The translations under genes were made by a program, and so were the position numbers. Below, in pieces: positions 1 through 8,925 of a stretch of DNA of 64,000 bases; positions within the stretch are counted from its first letter, which is position 1, and each line of letters begins with the position of its first letter. Source of the stretch: Janthinobacterium aquaticum. Its GTDB lineage: Bacteria; Pseudomonadota; Gammaproteobacteria; Burkholderiales; Burkholderiaceae_D. The DNA lies in the NCBI RefSeq assembly GCF_009208565.1, contig NZ_WFLK01000015.1, positions 147,697-211,696 of the forward strand. Direction: 5' to 3'. The notes beneath the pieces were generated by a model that had not been told where the DNA came from, did no database searches, and was given only the letters and a program-made list of their open reading frames with translations.

Positions 1-54
1 AAAAGGCGCCGGCCGCTACGGCACTGTCCTCACTACCTTTTCAGCTCAGACTTT

Positions 55-630
55 TCAGCTCAAATCGTGCAGGTCTTTTTGCAGCGGCGCCGTCAGCGCA
101 AACTGGCTGAAGGTCACGGCCAGCCCGGCCCGCTCGGGCGTGCAGCTCATGGGGCCGACCAGGTAGTTTTCCGCTTGCGGAAATGGCGCCAGGCGCAGCA
201 GCGGCCAGTGCCGGCCGTCGACCGAATACTGGACGCGAATGACGCCTGCCGCCACCGTCACGCGCAGCCAGAAACCATCGGGCATCGGTGGCGCCGTGCT
301 GACGGCCCAGTCGGACTGGCCGACCGTCAGCACCGTGCTCAGCAAATACTGGCCATCGGAAAACTCGACACCGCATTTGAGCCAGTTCTGCTCGTCGATG
401 CGCACCATCAGGCCGGCCTGGTCGTACAGCGCTGAAAACTCGGCTGCCACATGCAGCTGGGCGGTGAAGTCACCAGCGCTGTGAAAGGCGAAAAAATGGC
501 CGTTATCGCGGATAAAGCCATACGCCGTCTTGCGCCAGAAGTCGGTGCCGGCGTCGGTCACCATGCGCAGTTGCGTCTCACCGATGACATGGTCTTGCGG
601 TGGATTGAGCCAGCTGCCTTGTGCGAACAT
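55..630 (-). CDS. DUF1349 domain-containing protein
   Basis: Protein of 191 aa covering the whole DUF1349 fold, a concanavalin-like beta-sandwich found in bacterial and yeast proteins of unclear role. Family-typical stretches are visible: TDFWRKTAYGFIRDNGHFF near residue 30, then VRIDEQNWLKCGVEF. The start at 630 was chosen over an upstream ATG at 714 because GAAAGG lies at the right distance before it and because the DUF1349 homology begins at MFAQGSWLNPP. It has no signal peptide or membrane segment, so it is probably cytoplasmic. It is the last gene of the efflux operon, 73 bp after the outer-membrane factor. No enzymatic function can be assigned. Confidence 0.82.
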   Translation of the reverse strand: MFAQGSWLNPPQDHVIGETQLRMVTDAGTDFWRKTAYGFIRDNGHFFAFHSAGDFTAQLHVAAEFSALYDQAGLMVRIDEQNWLKCGVEFSDGQYLLSTVLTVGQSDWAVSTAPPMPDGFWLRVTVAAGVIRVQYSVDGRHWPLLRLAPFPQAENYLVGPMSCTPERAGLAVTFSQFALTAPLQKDLHDLS

Positions 631-703
631 TGCGCGCCTTTCAACATGGGTGGCTGGCCAGTGTGCACCGAACCGGCCTGCCTGTACAGTCAGCGCGAAA
701 ACA

Positions 704-2091
704 CTAGATGGCATGGCCCCAGCCCAGCGCCTTGTACAGGGTGATGGCGTTTACATAGGACGCTGTTTCAGCCTGTAGTGCAGCGTGCCGTATCTCGAGC
801 AGCGCGCGCTGGTTTTCCAGCACAGCCTGGTAGCTGCCGGCGCCGCGCTGGTAGCGCGTGCGGGCGATATCGAGCGCGGCGCTGCCATGCTGCGCCGACT
901 GCATCAGCACCGCCAGCCGGCGCTGGTTTTCCACCAGTTGCGTGACAGCGTTTTCCACCTCCTCGCGGGCCAGCAGGATCGCCTGTTCGTAGCCGGCCAG
1001 CGCGCCCTGCGCCAGCGCGACGCTGCCGCGCACACGCGCCCTGGCGCTGCCGAGCCGGAAGGCCGGATGGCTGATACCGGGCGCCAGCTCGAATGCGCGT
1101 GCTCCGCCATCGAACACGCTGCTGCCGCGCAGCGCAAAAAAGCCCACGAAGCCGCCCAGGCTCAGGCGTGGATACAGCTCAGCCCTGGCCGCACCCACTT
1201 CCTCCCCGGAGGCTGCCAGCAGGCGTTCGGCGCGCACCACGTCGGGCCGCTGCAGGATCAGCTGGCCGACATCGCCCAGCGGCAGACGTCCGGCCAGCGG
1301 CGCCGGTTGCGGCGCCAGGCTGGCCAGCGCCATGGTGCCAGGCGGCTGCGCGCACAGCACGTCGAGCCGGTAGCGGGCCTGCGCCAGCGCCGCCTGCAGC
1401 GGGGGCAGCGCTGCTTCGCTGCGCGCCAGGTTGGCCTGGACGTTGTGGCGTTCCTCGGGCAGGCCGCTGCCGGAGCGCAGGCGCGCGTCGACCAGCGCCA
1501 GCGTGGCGCGCCAGCTGTCGATGTCCGCCTGCGTCAGTGCCAGCGCCTGCTGCGTGCCCAGAGCCTCGAAGTAGGTGCGCGCACAACCTCGGCGGCGATC
1601 GTCAGCTGCAGCTGGTGCAGGTCCGCCTGCACCGCCACACTGCGTGCGGCTGCCGCGCGGCTCAGGTGGGCCAGGCGGCCGAACAGATCGAGCTCCCACT
1701 GCGCATCGAAACCGATGCGGCTGCTGGTGCTGGCGCTGCGCGTGGCCGGCGTATCCTGTTGCAGTGTGCGCTGCCAGCCGGCCTGCCCGGTCACGCCAGG
1801 CAACTGGTCGAGCTGCCGCTCGTCAAGCACCGCGCGCGCCGCCTGCAAACTGGCCTGGGCCTGGGCGATGTCGAGATTGTGCGCCAGCGCGCTGTGGATC
1901 AGCTGCGCCAGGCGCGCATCGTCGAAAAATTCCCACCACGGGGCCTGGCTAGCCGCAGCGGGGCTGGTGGCAAATGCGCTTTGCTGGGCGCTGGCCAGGG
2001 TAATGGCCGGTACTTGCGGCGTGACGTGCGCCGGCGTGATGCTGCAGCCGGCCAGCAGCGCCGCGGCCAGGATGGACAAGGGTTTGTGCAT
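704..2091 (-). pseudogene. RND efflux outer-membrane lipoprotein (NodT family), frameshifted
   Basis: Outer-membrane channel of a tripartite RND efflux system (TolC/OprM type). The N-terminal part (2091 down to about 1580) has a lipoprotein signal with lipobox LLAGC and the usual WWEFFDDARL and AAARAVLDERQ-like coiled-coil features. The reading continues in another frame from about 1587 to 704 (ARTYFEALGTQ through VNAITLYKALGW). The family sequence would read AAEVARTYF across the junction, so the bases around 1576-1587 carry a net +2 or -1 change. No slippery heptamer is seen. Either the gene is inactive or this is a sequence error. It starts 9 bp after the pump gene, so it is the third component of the same operon. 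Confidence 0.8.
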
Positions 2092-2100
2092 GGGAGTCCT

Positions 2101-5100
2101 TTACGGAGTATCGGCCAGCGCCTGCGACAGGTCGCGTGCGCGTGGCGTGGCATGGTCGCCGGCGTGGCGGCGCGCCAGCAGGGTGTAGATGGTGGGCAGC
2201 ACGAACAGCGTGAACAAGGTGCCGACCAGCATGCCCGAGACGATTACCACGCCCAGCCCGAAGCGGCTGTTGGCGCCGGCGCCCGAGGCAAACAGCAGCG
2301 GCACCAGGCCCACCACCATGGCGGCCGTGGTCATCAGGATGGGGCGCAGACGGATCTGTGCGGCCTTGCGGATGGCGTCAAGCCGGGCCAGTCCCTCATG
2401 CACCTGCAGTTCGTTGGCGAACTCCACCATCAGGATGCCGTGTTTGCTGATCAGGCCGATCAGGGTTACCAGGCCGATCTGCGTGTAGATATTGATGGTG
2501 GCAAAGCCGAGTGCCAGCGGAATGAGCGCGCCGCAGATCGACAGTGGTACCGTGATGAGGATGATCAGGGGATCGCTCAGGCTTTCGTACTGCGCTGCCA
2601 GCACCAGGTAGATCACCACCACCGCTGCCAGGAAGGCCAGTAGCAGCGCGTTGCCTTCGCTGGCAAACTGGCGCGCATCCGATTGCCAGTCGATGCTGTA
2701 GCCGGGTGGCAGCGTCGCAGCCGCGCCTTCCAGGAACGCCACCGCGTCGCCCAGCGTGACGCCTGGCGCCGGCACGCCCTGGAAGGTGGCGGCGTTCTGC
2801 TGGTTGAACTGGGTCAGCATGTTCGGCTCGATCTGTTCGTGCAGCGAGACCACGGCCGACAGCGGCAGCAGGCTGGCGTCGCTGGTGCGCACATACTGCT
2901 GCGTCAGCGCCTGCGCCGTCAGCCTTTGCTCGCGCGGGCTTTGCGCGATCACGTCGTAGGCGCGGCCATCGAGGGCAAAGCGGTTCAGGTAGTTCTCGCC
3001 CACCAGGACTGCCAGCGACTCGCCGATATCCTGCATGCCGATGCCCAGGCTGTTGGCCTTCGAGCGGTCGACCTGCACCTTGACCACCGGGTTGTTGTAA
3101 TCGAGGTCGCTGTCGACGACGGCAAACAGGCCGCTGTCGCGCGCGCGCTGCTTGATCTCTTCCATGCTGCGGTACACGCTGGCATGGTCGTGCGCGCTGC
3201 GCAGCACCATCTGGACCGGCAGGCCGCCGCTCGAGCCTGGCAGCGGCGCCAGCTGGAAGGCAAAGATGCTGGTGCCTTCGACATCGCCTGCCGCCTGCTG
3301 CAGCTCGGCCTGGATCACCGCGGCGTTGCGCTGGCGCTCGCCCCAGGGCGTCAGGTTGATGCCGCCGACGCTGGAGTTGTCGCTGCCGTTGATGATCCAG
3401 CGCGAAGCCGTTTCGGGCACGCGCTGGTACAGCGCATCGAGCTTGTAGGAAAACCGTTCGACATAGTCCAGGCTGGCCTGCTGCGGCGCCTTGATGGCTG
3501 TCAGCACGCTGGCCTGGTCTTCGGGCGGCGCCAGTTCGCGCTGCGGCAGCAGATACAGCCATGGCAGGCTGGCCATCACCAGCACGGCAAAGCCGGTGCC
3601 GATGGCGCGGTGGCGCAGCGACAGGTCGAGCAGGCGCGTATAGCGGGCCGCCAGTGCACCGAAGAAATGTTCGGCTGCACGCGCCATGCGCCCTTCGCCC
3701 TGCTTCGGTTGCAGCAGGAAGGAACTCATCACCGGCGAGAGCGTGAGCGCCACCACGCCCGAGACCACCACGGCGCCAGCCAGTGTCAGTGCAAACTCCT
3801 TGAACAGCGCACCGGTCAGGCCGCCCATCATGCCGATCGGCGCATAGACGGCAGCGAGCGTCATGGTCATGGCAATGACGGGGCCGGCCACTTCGCGCGC
3901 GCCAACCAGCGCAGCTGCGACCGGCGACTTGCCCTGCTCGATATGGCGATGCACGTTTTCCACCACCACGATGGCGTCATCGACCACCAGGCCGACCGCC
4001 AGCACCATGGCCAGCAGGGTCAGCAGGTTGATGCTGAAGCCGAAAGCCAGCATCAGCGCCGCTGCGCCCAGCATCGACAGCGGGATGGTCACCACCGGGA
4101 TCAGCACCGAACGCAGCGATCCCATGCACAGGTAAATCACCAGCACCACGATCACCAGCGCTTCAAGCAGGGTCTTTGCCACTTCGTCGATCGACGCCTC
4201 GATAAAGCGCGCCGTCTCGAACGCCAGCTCGACTCTGACACCTGGCGGCAGGGTTTTTGCGATCTCGGGCAGCAGCCGCCTGATGCCGTCGACGATTACC
4301 AGCGGATTGCCGCCGGGCGTGGGCAGCAGGCCCAGGTACACGGCCGGTACGCCGTCCATGATGCCGCTGCTTTCCTGCGCGGCGGCGCCCAGCTCCACCG
4401 TGCCGACGTCTTTCAGCCGTACCAGTTCGCCAGCGTGCTGGCCGGCTGTGCCGGCGCGGCTGATGACCATCTCGCGAAACTGCGCCACGCTGGTCAGGTC
4501 GGTATTGACGCTGAGGTTGGAGACGACGAACTGGCCTTTGACCTTGCCTGGCGCCGCCTGGTAGTTGTTGCGCCGTACGCTGTCAGCCACGTCGGCAGCG
4601 GTCAGGCCGCGTGCAGCAAGCCTGGCCGGATCGATCCACAGGCGCATCGCCAGTTGCTGGCCGCCATATTGCTCGACCTTGGCCACGCCGTCGATGGTGG
4701 CAAACATGGGCTGCACCACGCGCGCCAGGTAGTCGGTCATCGCTGGCGCCGAGACGCTGTCGCTGGCAAAGCCGACATAAGCGACCGCTGTCGACTCGCC
4801 GGCCGAGCGCTCGATGACCGGGTCGAAGGCGCCCTGGGGCAGCTTGTAGCGCACCTGGCTGACCTTGGCCATCACTTCCGTCAGCGCCTGCGTGGAATCG
4901 CGGTTGAGCGCCATCCTGACGGTGACCAGGCTGCGGCCCTGTACCGAGGACGAGCTCAGGTAATCGATGCCCTCCACCGAAGACACAGCCTGGGCGATCG
5001 GCTGCGTGACAAAGCCCTGCATCAGGTCGGCCGAGGCGCCCGGATAGGACGTGGTGACGGTAATGGTCGACGATTCAAGCTGCGGGTACTGGCGGATCGG

Positions 5101-5196
5101 CAGCTGCTTGATGGCCAGCAGTCCGAGCATCAGGATCAGGGTGCTGAGCACCAGCGCCAGCACCGGGCGGCGCACGAACAGGTCGGTCAGCTTCAT
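2101..5196 (-). CDS. RND multidrug efflux permease (HAE1/AcrB type)
   Basis: Inner-membrane proton-driven pump of 1031 aa, the normal length for hydrophobe/amphiphile exporters. It starts with the typical MKLTDLFVRRPVLALVL helix. The TM4 proton-relay pair D406-D407 is present in GLVVDDAIVVVEN, two large periplasmic loops follow TM1 and TM7, and the second repeat carries LITVPLSICGALIPLALGF and LTLIGLISKHGILMVEFAN. The ATG overlaps the stop of the adaptor gene as ATGA, so the two are translationally coupled. Substrates cannot be read from sequence. Efflux would need an outer-membrane partner, and the adjacent one is frameshifted. Confidence 0.95.
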   Translation of the reverse strand: MKLTDLFVRRPVLALVLSTLILMLGLLAIKQLPIRQYPQLESSTITVTTSYPGASADLMQGFVTQPIAQAVSSVEGIDYLSSSSVQGRSLVTVRMALNRDSTQALTEVMAKVSQVRYKLPQGAFDPVIERSAGESTAVAYVGFASDSVSAPAMTDYLARVVQPMFATIDGVAKVEQYGGQQLAMRLWIDPARLAARGLTAADVADSVRRNNYQAAPGKVKGQFVVSNLSVNTDLTSVAQFREMVISRAGTAGQHAGELVRLKDVGTVELGAAAQESSGIMDGVPAVYLGLLPTPGGNPLVIVDGIRRLLPEIAKTLPPGVRVELAFETARFIEASIDEVAKTLLEALVIVVLVIYLCMGSLRSVLIPVVTIPLSMLGAAALMLAFGFSINLLTLLAMVLAVGLVVDDAIVVVENVHRHIEQGKSPVAAALVGAREVAGPVIAMTMTLAAVYAPIGMMGGLTGALFKEFALTLAGAVVVSGVVALTLSPVMSSFLLQPKQGEGRMARAAEHFFGALAARYTRLLDLSLRHRAIGTGFAVLVMASLPWLYLLPQRELAPPEDQASVLTAIKAPQQASLDYVERFSYKLDALYQRVPETASRWIINGSDNSSVGGINLTPWGERQRNAAVIQAELQQAAGDVEGTSIFAFQLAPLPGSSGGLPVQMVLRSAHDHASVYRSMEEIKQRARDSGLFAVVDSDLDYNNPVVKVQVDRSKANSLGIGMQDIGESLAVLVGENYLNRFALDGRAYDVIAQSPREQRLTAQALTQQYVRTSDASLLPLSAVVSLHEQIEPNMLTQFNQQNAATFQGVPAPGVTLGDAVAFLEGAAATLPPGYSIDWQSDARQFASEGNALLLAFLAAVVVIYLVLAAQYESLSDPLIILITVPLSICGALIPLALGFATINIYTQIGLVTLIGLISKHGILMVEFANELQVHEGLARLDAIRKAAQIRLRPILMTTAAMVVGLVPLLFASGAGANSRFGLGVVIVSGMLVGTLFTLFVLPTIYTLLARRHAGDHATPRARDLSQALADTP

Positions 5197-6284
5197 GGCC
5201 AGCGCTCCTGGCTCAGGGTATCCGGTACGGCTTGCAGCGCCATGCCATCGGCCAGCTTCAGCTGGCCCGACACTACTACGCGCTGGCCCGCCGTGAGTCC
5301 TTTGACGATGGCCACGCGGCCGTCGAGCCGTTCTCCCAGTTCGACCGCCACGCGCCTGGCGGTCAGGCCCGGGCCGGTCTGTTGCGCCACGAATACCGTA
5401 TCGCCATAAGCGCTGTAGGTGATGGCCGTTTCCGGTACCGTCAGTTGCTGGCCCGGCGGACGCGCCACCTTCACGCTGGCATACATGCCCGGCATCAGGC
5501 GTGCCTGCTGCGCTTTTTGCATGCGCAGCGTTGCCTGCACTTGCACCATGCGTGAACGCGCCACCAGCGGATCGATGGCATTGATGCTCGCTTCGAATAC
5601 CTGGCCCGGGAAGGCGTCGACCTGGACCTGCACCGCCTGGCCTGGCACCAGGCTGGCGCTGCTGTGTTCATCGAGCGCGAAGTTCACCAGCAGCGCACTG
5701 GTGTCGATCAGGCTGGCCACCGCGTCGGCGGTCTGCAGGTATTGACCGGCATGCACGCGGCGGATGCCCAGCTGTCCGGCAAATGGTGCACGGATGGCTT
5801 TTTGCGCAATCTGTGCTTCGGTCTGGCGTACTTCGGCCAGCGCGGCATCGCGTTGCGCCACGGCGCTGTCGAGTTGTTCGCGCGTGGCCGCATTGTCGGC
5901 CACCAGTTGCACGGTGCGCGCATGGCGGCTTTGGGCGTTGTTCAGCTGGGCGCGCAGGCGCAGCAGGCTGGCCTGTTCAGGCGCGTCGTTGAGCTGCACC
6001 AGGAGCGCACCGGCAGCGACCTGCTGGCCTGAAGAAAAGGCGATGCGCGTCACGCGACCCGGTGCTTCGGCAGCGACCTGAACCTGGCGCGCCGCCTCCA
6101 GCTCGCCCACGGCACTGAAGTAGCGTTGCTGCTCGCCTTGCAGCACGGGCGCCAGTGCCACCTTGGTTGCCGGTGCAGGCGATGGGGAAGCGGCAGCTTT
6201 TGACTGGGCGCGCGTGGCCAGCACTGCACCGGTAACGGCGAGCGCCATGGCCAGCGCACAGGCGCCGGCAATTTTGCGATTCAT
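5193..6284 (-). CDS. RND efflux periplasmic adaptor (membrane fusion protein)
   Basis: Adaptor of 363 aa linking the inner-membrane pump to the outer-membrane channel. An N-terminal membrane anchor or signal (residues 1-27, rich in Ala/Leu) is followed by the split biotinyl-lipoyl-like domain (GRVTRIAFSSGQQVAAGALLVQLND, then RAPFAGQLGIRRVHAGQYL). Between these lies a short alpha-hairpin coiled coil, about residues 100-155. A beta-barrel and membrane-proximal domain follow (ALVNFALDEHSSASLVPGQ; LTVPETAITYSAYGDTVFV). GGAG lies just upstream of the ATG. The stop overlaps the start of the pump gene. Confidence 0.94.
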   Translation of the reverse strand: MNRKIAGACALAMALAVTGAVLATRAQSKAAASPSPAPATKVALAPVLQGEQQRYFSAVGELEAARQVQVAAEAPGRVTRIAFSSGQQVAAGALLVQLNDAPEQASLLRLRAQLNNAQSRHARTVQLVADNAATREQLDSAVAQRDAALAEVRQTEAQIAQKAIRAPFAGQLGIRRVHAGQYLQTADAVASLIDTSALLVNFALDEHSSASLVPGQAVQVQVDAFPGQVFEASINAIDPLVARSRMVQVQATLRMQKAQQARLMPGMYASVKVARPPGQQLTVPETAITYSAYGDTVFVAQQTGPGLTARRVAVELGERLDGRVAIVKGLTAGQRVVVSGQLKLADGMALQAVPDTLSQERWP

Positions 6285-6308
6285 GAGGAACTCCTTGAGT
6301 ACGAGAGG

Positions 6309-6794
6309 CTAGGCAGCCCAGCGGAGGTTGAACAGGAAAAACAGCGCCATGCACCACAACAGCATGGCCAGGTGTGTACCTTGCAGCCCTTCCTGCGCGA
6401 TCCAGTAGGCGAACCACAAGCCGCCCAGATGCATCAGCAGCAGGAAGGCGGCCATCGCGCACAAGCCCAGGTTCAGCCACGATTGCGCCTGCGCCGCACT
6501 GCCGCCGAGCAGCATGACAGCGCCAGTCCAGGCACAGGCCGCGCTGGCTGCCTGCAAGGCCAGCACCAGCAGCAGTGCCAGCCGGTGCACGGCAAGGGAC
6601 GTGATCGCGCGGCGCAGCAGCGGCGTCGTGGTGGTCGGATCCTGGCGCAAAGAATCCATGCGCATGGTATTGCCGATCGCCCAGACCGAGCCGTGAAAAC
6701 CCTGGAGATTGTTGAGGGTGGCCAGGCTCAGCCAGACGGCCAGTCCGATTGCCAGAATCAGTTGAAACAGCCAGATGGTATGCGGTAGCGGCAT
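6309..6794 (-). CDS. DUF2165 family small membrane protein
   Basis: Integral membrane protein of 161 aa with about four hydrophobic helices (roughly residues 7-27, 73-95, 100-125 and 135-155). The family-type motif LNNLQGFHGSVWAIGNTMRMDSL lies in the first loop, and a WFAYWIAQEGLQG stretch precedes the last helix. It matches the DUF2165 family of predicted small integral membrane proteins, whose function is unknown. The ATG at 6794 was preferred over 6872 because AGGA precedes it and homology starts there. It is the first gene of the efflux operon, 24 bp before the adaptor. Confidence 0.82.
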   Translation of the reverse strand: MPLPHTIWLFQLILAIGLAVWLSLATLNNLQGFHGSVWAIGNTMRMDSLRQDPTTTTPLLRRAITSLAVHRLALLLVLALQAASAACAWTGAVMLLGGSAAQAQSWLNLGLCAMAAFLLLMHLGGLWFAYWIAQEGLQGTHLAMLLWCMALFFLFNLRWAA

Positions 6795-6911
6795 GATGAT
6801 TCCTGTCAAAGACTTTGCGTACAGGCAGGCACGAAAACCTCGACAGCATCGGGAGATCGGCCTATTATGCAAGCAAATAGTTGTATAACGTGGCCATCAT
6901 AGTTGAGTAAA

Positions 6912-7571
6912 ATGAATTACACAAGTAAACGTTTGGATAATCAAGATGCACCGCATACCAACGAGCGCATCCTCTACTTCATCAAGACCAAAGGGCCTGT
7001 ATCGACTGCGACGCTGGCCAGGACGCTGGCAATGACGAGCGAGGCGGCGCGCCAGCAGGTACAGAAGCTGGTCACGGCCGGCCTGATCGAAGGAAGGCAG
7101 GAAGCGCAGGCAGGTGCCGGCCGGCCGCGCCAGAACTGGGTGCTGACGGCGGCGGGCCATGCGCGCTTTCCCGACACGCATGCGCAGCTGACCGTCAAGC
7201 TGATCGGTTCGGTGCGCGAGCTGTTTGGCGAGGCAGGACTGGACAAGCTGATCGGCCAGCGCGAACAGGAAAGCCGGGCCGCTTATGCGCTGGCCTGTAA
7301 TGCACCCGATTTACCCACGCGCCTGGCACAGCTGGCTTGCGTGCGCGATGAAGAAGGCTATATGGCCAGGGTCGAGGCCGACGGCGCAGACTGGCTGCTG
7401 ATCGAAGACCATTGCCCGATCTGCGCGGCAGCGCGCACCTGCCAGGGATTTTGCCGCTCCGAATTGCAGCTGTTCCAGGAAGTGGTCGGCCCAGCCGCAC
7501 GCATCGTGCGCGAGCAGCATGTGCTGAGCAATGCCATGCGCTGTGTCTACCGGATTTCGCCACTGTCCTGA
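6912..7571 (+). CDS. HTH regulator with C-terminal cysteine cluster (ArsR/SufR-like)
   Basis: Predicted transcription factor of 219 aa (222 aa if the TTG at 6903 is used). The N-terminal winged HTH spans about residues 15-80 (STATLARTLAMTSEAARQQVQKLVTAGLIE, then the wing GAGRPRQNWVLT). The C-terminal half contains DHCPICAAARTCQGFC, that is C-X2-C-X5-C-X3-C, plus a later Cys in MRCVYRI. This resembles the Fe-S-binding COG2345/SufR-type regulators. It is transcribed divergently from the efflux operon with about 117 bp between starts, so it is the likely regulator of that operon. Redox or Fe-S sensing is inferred from the cysteines. Its last 25 bases overlap the convergent MFS gene. Confidence 0.85.
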   Translation: MNYTSKRLDNQDAPHTNERILYFIKTKGPVSTATLARTLAMTSEAARQQVQKLVTAGLIEGRQEAQAGAGRPRQNWVLTAAGHARFPDTHAQLTVKLIGSVRELFGEAGLDKLIGQREQESRAAYALACNAPDLPTRLAQLACVRDEEGYMARVEADGADWLLIEDHCPICAAARTCQGFCRSELQLFQEVVGPAARIVREQHVLSNAMRCVYRISPLS

Positions 7572-8818
7572 GGCGCAGGAAACAATGGCCGGGTCGCCAG
7601 CGCCACCAGGCCGGCCGCAGCCCATACCCACCACCAGACGCCCACATCGAGCAATTGGGCAATCAGTACCGGCGTGCAGAAGAAGCCGATAAACACCGCC
7701 GTATTGGCCATGCCCAGCGCCGTACCGGCACTGCTGCTGCCGGCCTGCACTGCCAGTTCCGTATAGGCCACGCCATGCCAGGCCGACACGCCGATGCCGG
7801 CCAGCACCACGGCACTCATCAGCAGCCAGTCCGGCGCGCCGCAGAAGGTCACGATGGCCAGCAGCAAAAACAGCGCCAGCGCAATCAGCGTCGAGGCGCG
7901 CAGATAGGCCGGGCGGTTGGCATGGCGGTCGGTGTATCTGCCGCTCCAGATGCGCGTGATCATCGCGCCGGCCTGCAGCGCCACCATCACGCCAGTAATG
8001 CTGGCCAGTCCCAGGTGGCCATGGTCATGCAGAAACACGGTAGCGTAGGTGAGGATGGCAAACTGCGGCACGCACAACAGGCCGATGGCCGCCACGATGC
8101 GCCATAGCCGGCGATTGGCAAACGGCGAAGCAGCCTGAGTGGTATCTGGCCCCGTGGACGCGTTTTGCGGGGCCGTGGCGGCCTCGCCGGCAGAAACAGG
8201 CTCATGCATCCAGCGCCAGGTGAAAAACGCCGACAGCGCGCAGCAGGCGGCCAGTGCGCCGAATACGGCGCCAAAGCCCAGGCGCGATGCCAGCGGCGGC
8301 AGCAGCAGCGCCCCGATGGCGCCGCCCAGCGGCACGGCGGTCTGGCGGATGCTCATGGCAAAGCCGCGTTCGCCGGCGCCAAACCAGCGCATCACGGCGC
8401 GTCCGCTGGCGCCATTGACGCTGCCGATCAGCAGGCCGGTCAGCGTCAGCCCGCTTGCCAGCATGGGCAAGGAAGGGATGCTGCCCCCTGGCGTCAGCCA
8501 CAGCATCATGGCCAGCAGCGCCAGCATGCTGCTAAGCAGCCCCGTCAGCAACACGGGCCGATCGCCAAAGCGGTCGGTCGCCATGCCCCAAGGTAGCTCG
8601 GAACAGGCGATGCCCAGCCCCATCGCGCCCAGCGCCACGCCCAGCTGCGTGCTGCCCAGGTGATAACTGCTGCGCAGCCAGATGGCGGTAGTGGGCAGGC
8701 CATTGGCTGCGGCGGAAAAACTGACATTGGCGGCCACGCCGACGCCCAGCACTTTCCAGCGGTGGCTGGAAGGCAAGACGGCAACAGTGGCGGACGTGGC
8801 GGAACAGGATGCAGGCAT
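7547..8818 (-). CDS. MFS transporter
   Basis: Major facilitator superfamily permease of 423 aa with about 12 predicted transmembrane segments and a longer polar central loop (EPVSAGEAATAPQNASTGP region). The loop 2-3 signature is present as GMATDRFGDRPVL, and the second-half equivalent as RIWSGRYTDRHANRPAY. The substrate is unknown; overall it resembles cyanate/aromatic-acid-type or generic MFS exporters. It is divergent from a LysR gene 107 bp away, an arrangement that usually means LysR control. Its 3' end overlaps the HTH regulator convergently by 25 bases. Confidence 0.9.
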   Translation of the reverse strand: MPASCSATSATVAVLPSSHRWKVLGVGVAANVSFSAAANGLPTTAIWLRSSYHLGSTQLGVALGAMGLGIACSELPWGMATDRFGDRPVLLTGLLSSMLALLAMMLWLTPGGSIPSLPMLASGLTLTGLLIGSVNGASGRAVMRWFGAGERGFAMSIRQTAVPLGGAIGALLLPPLASRLGFGAVFGALAACCALSAFFTWRWMHEPVSAGEAATAPQNASTGPDTTQAASPFANRRLWRIVAAIGLLCVPQFAILTYATVFLHDHGHLGLASITGVMVALQAGAMITRIWSGRYTDRHANRPAYLRASTLIALALFLLLAIVTFCGAPDWLLMSAVVLAGIGVSAWHGVAYTELAVQAGSSSAGTALGMANTAVFIGFFCTPVLIAQLLDVGVWWWVWAAAGLVALATRPLFPAPQDSGEIR

Positions 8819-8925
8819 GATGGAGACCGTAGCGTGATTGACCCCGCCAGTGTTGCGCAGTATGATGATGTTGAATATCAGAAAATTTTGCAGCCATCGT
8901 TCGATAAAAGCGGACGTTTATTCCC

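Noticed and set aside
2683..5409. Very long plus-strand open frame opposite the RND pump and adaptor
   Set aside because: His/Gln/Arg-rich composition without domains. It is the antisense shadow of a GC-rich gene with clear homology on the minus strand.
6795..6911. Near-palindrome GTTGTATAAC in the efflux/regulator gap as an operator
   Set aside because: Only 10 bp with an internal mismatch and no second copy; too weak to list as a site.
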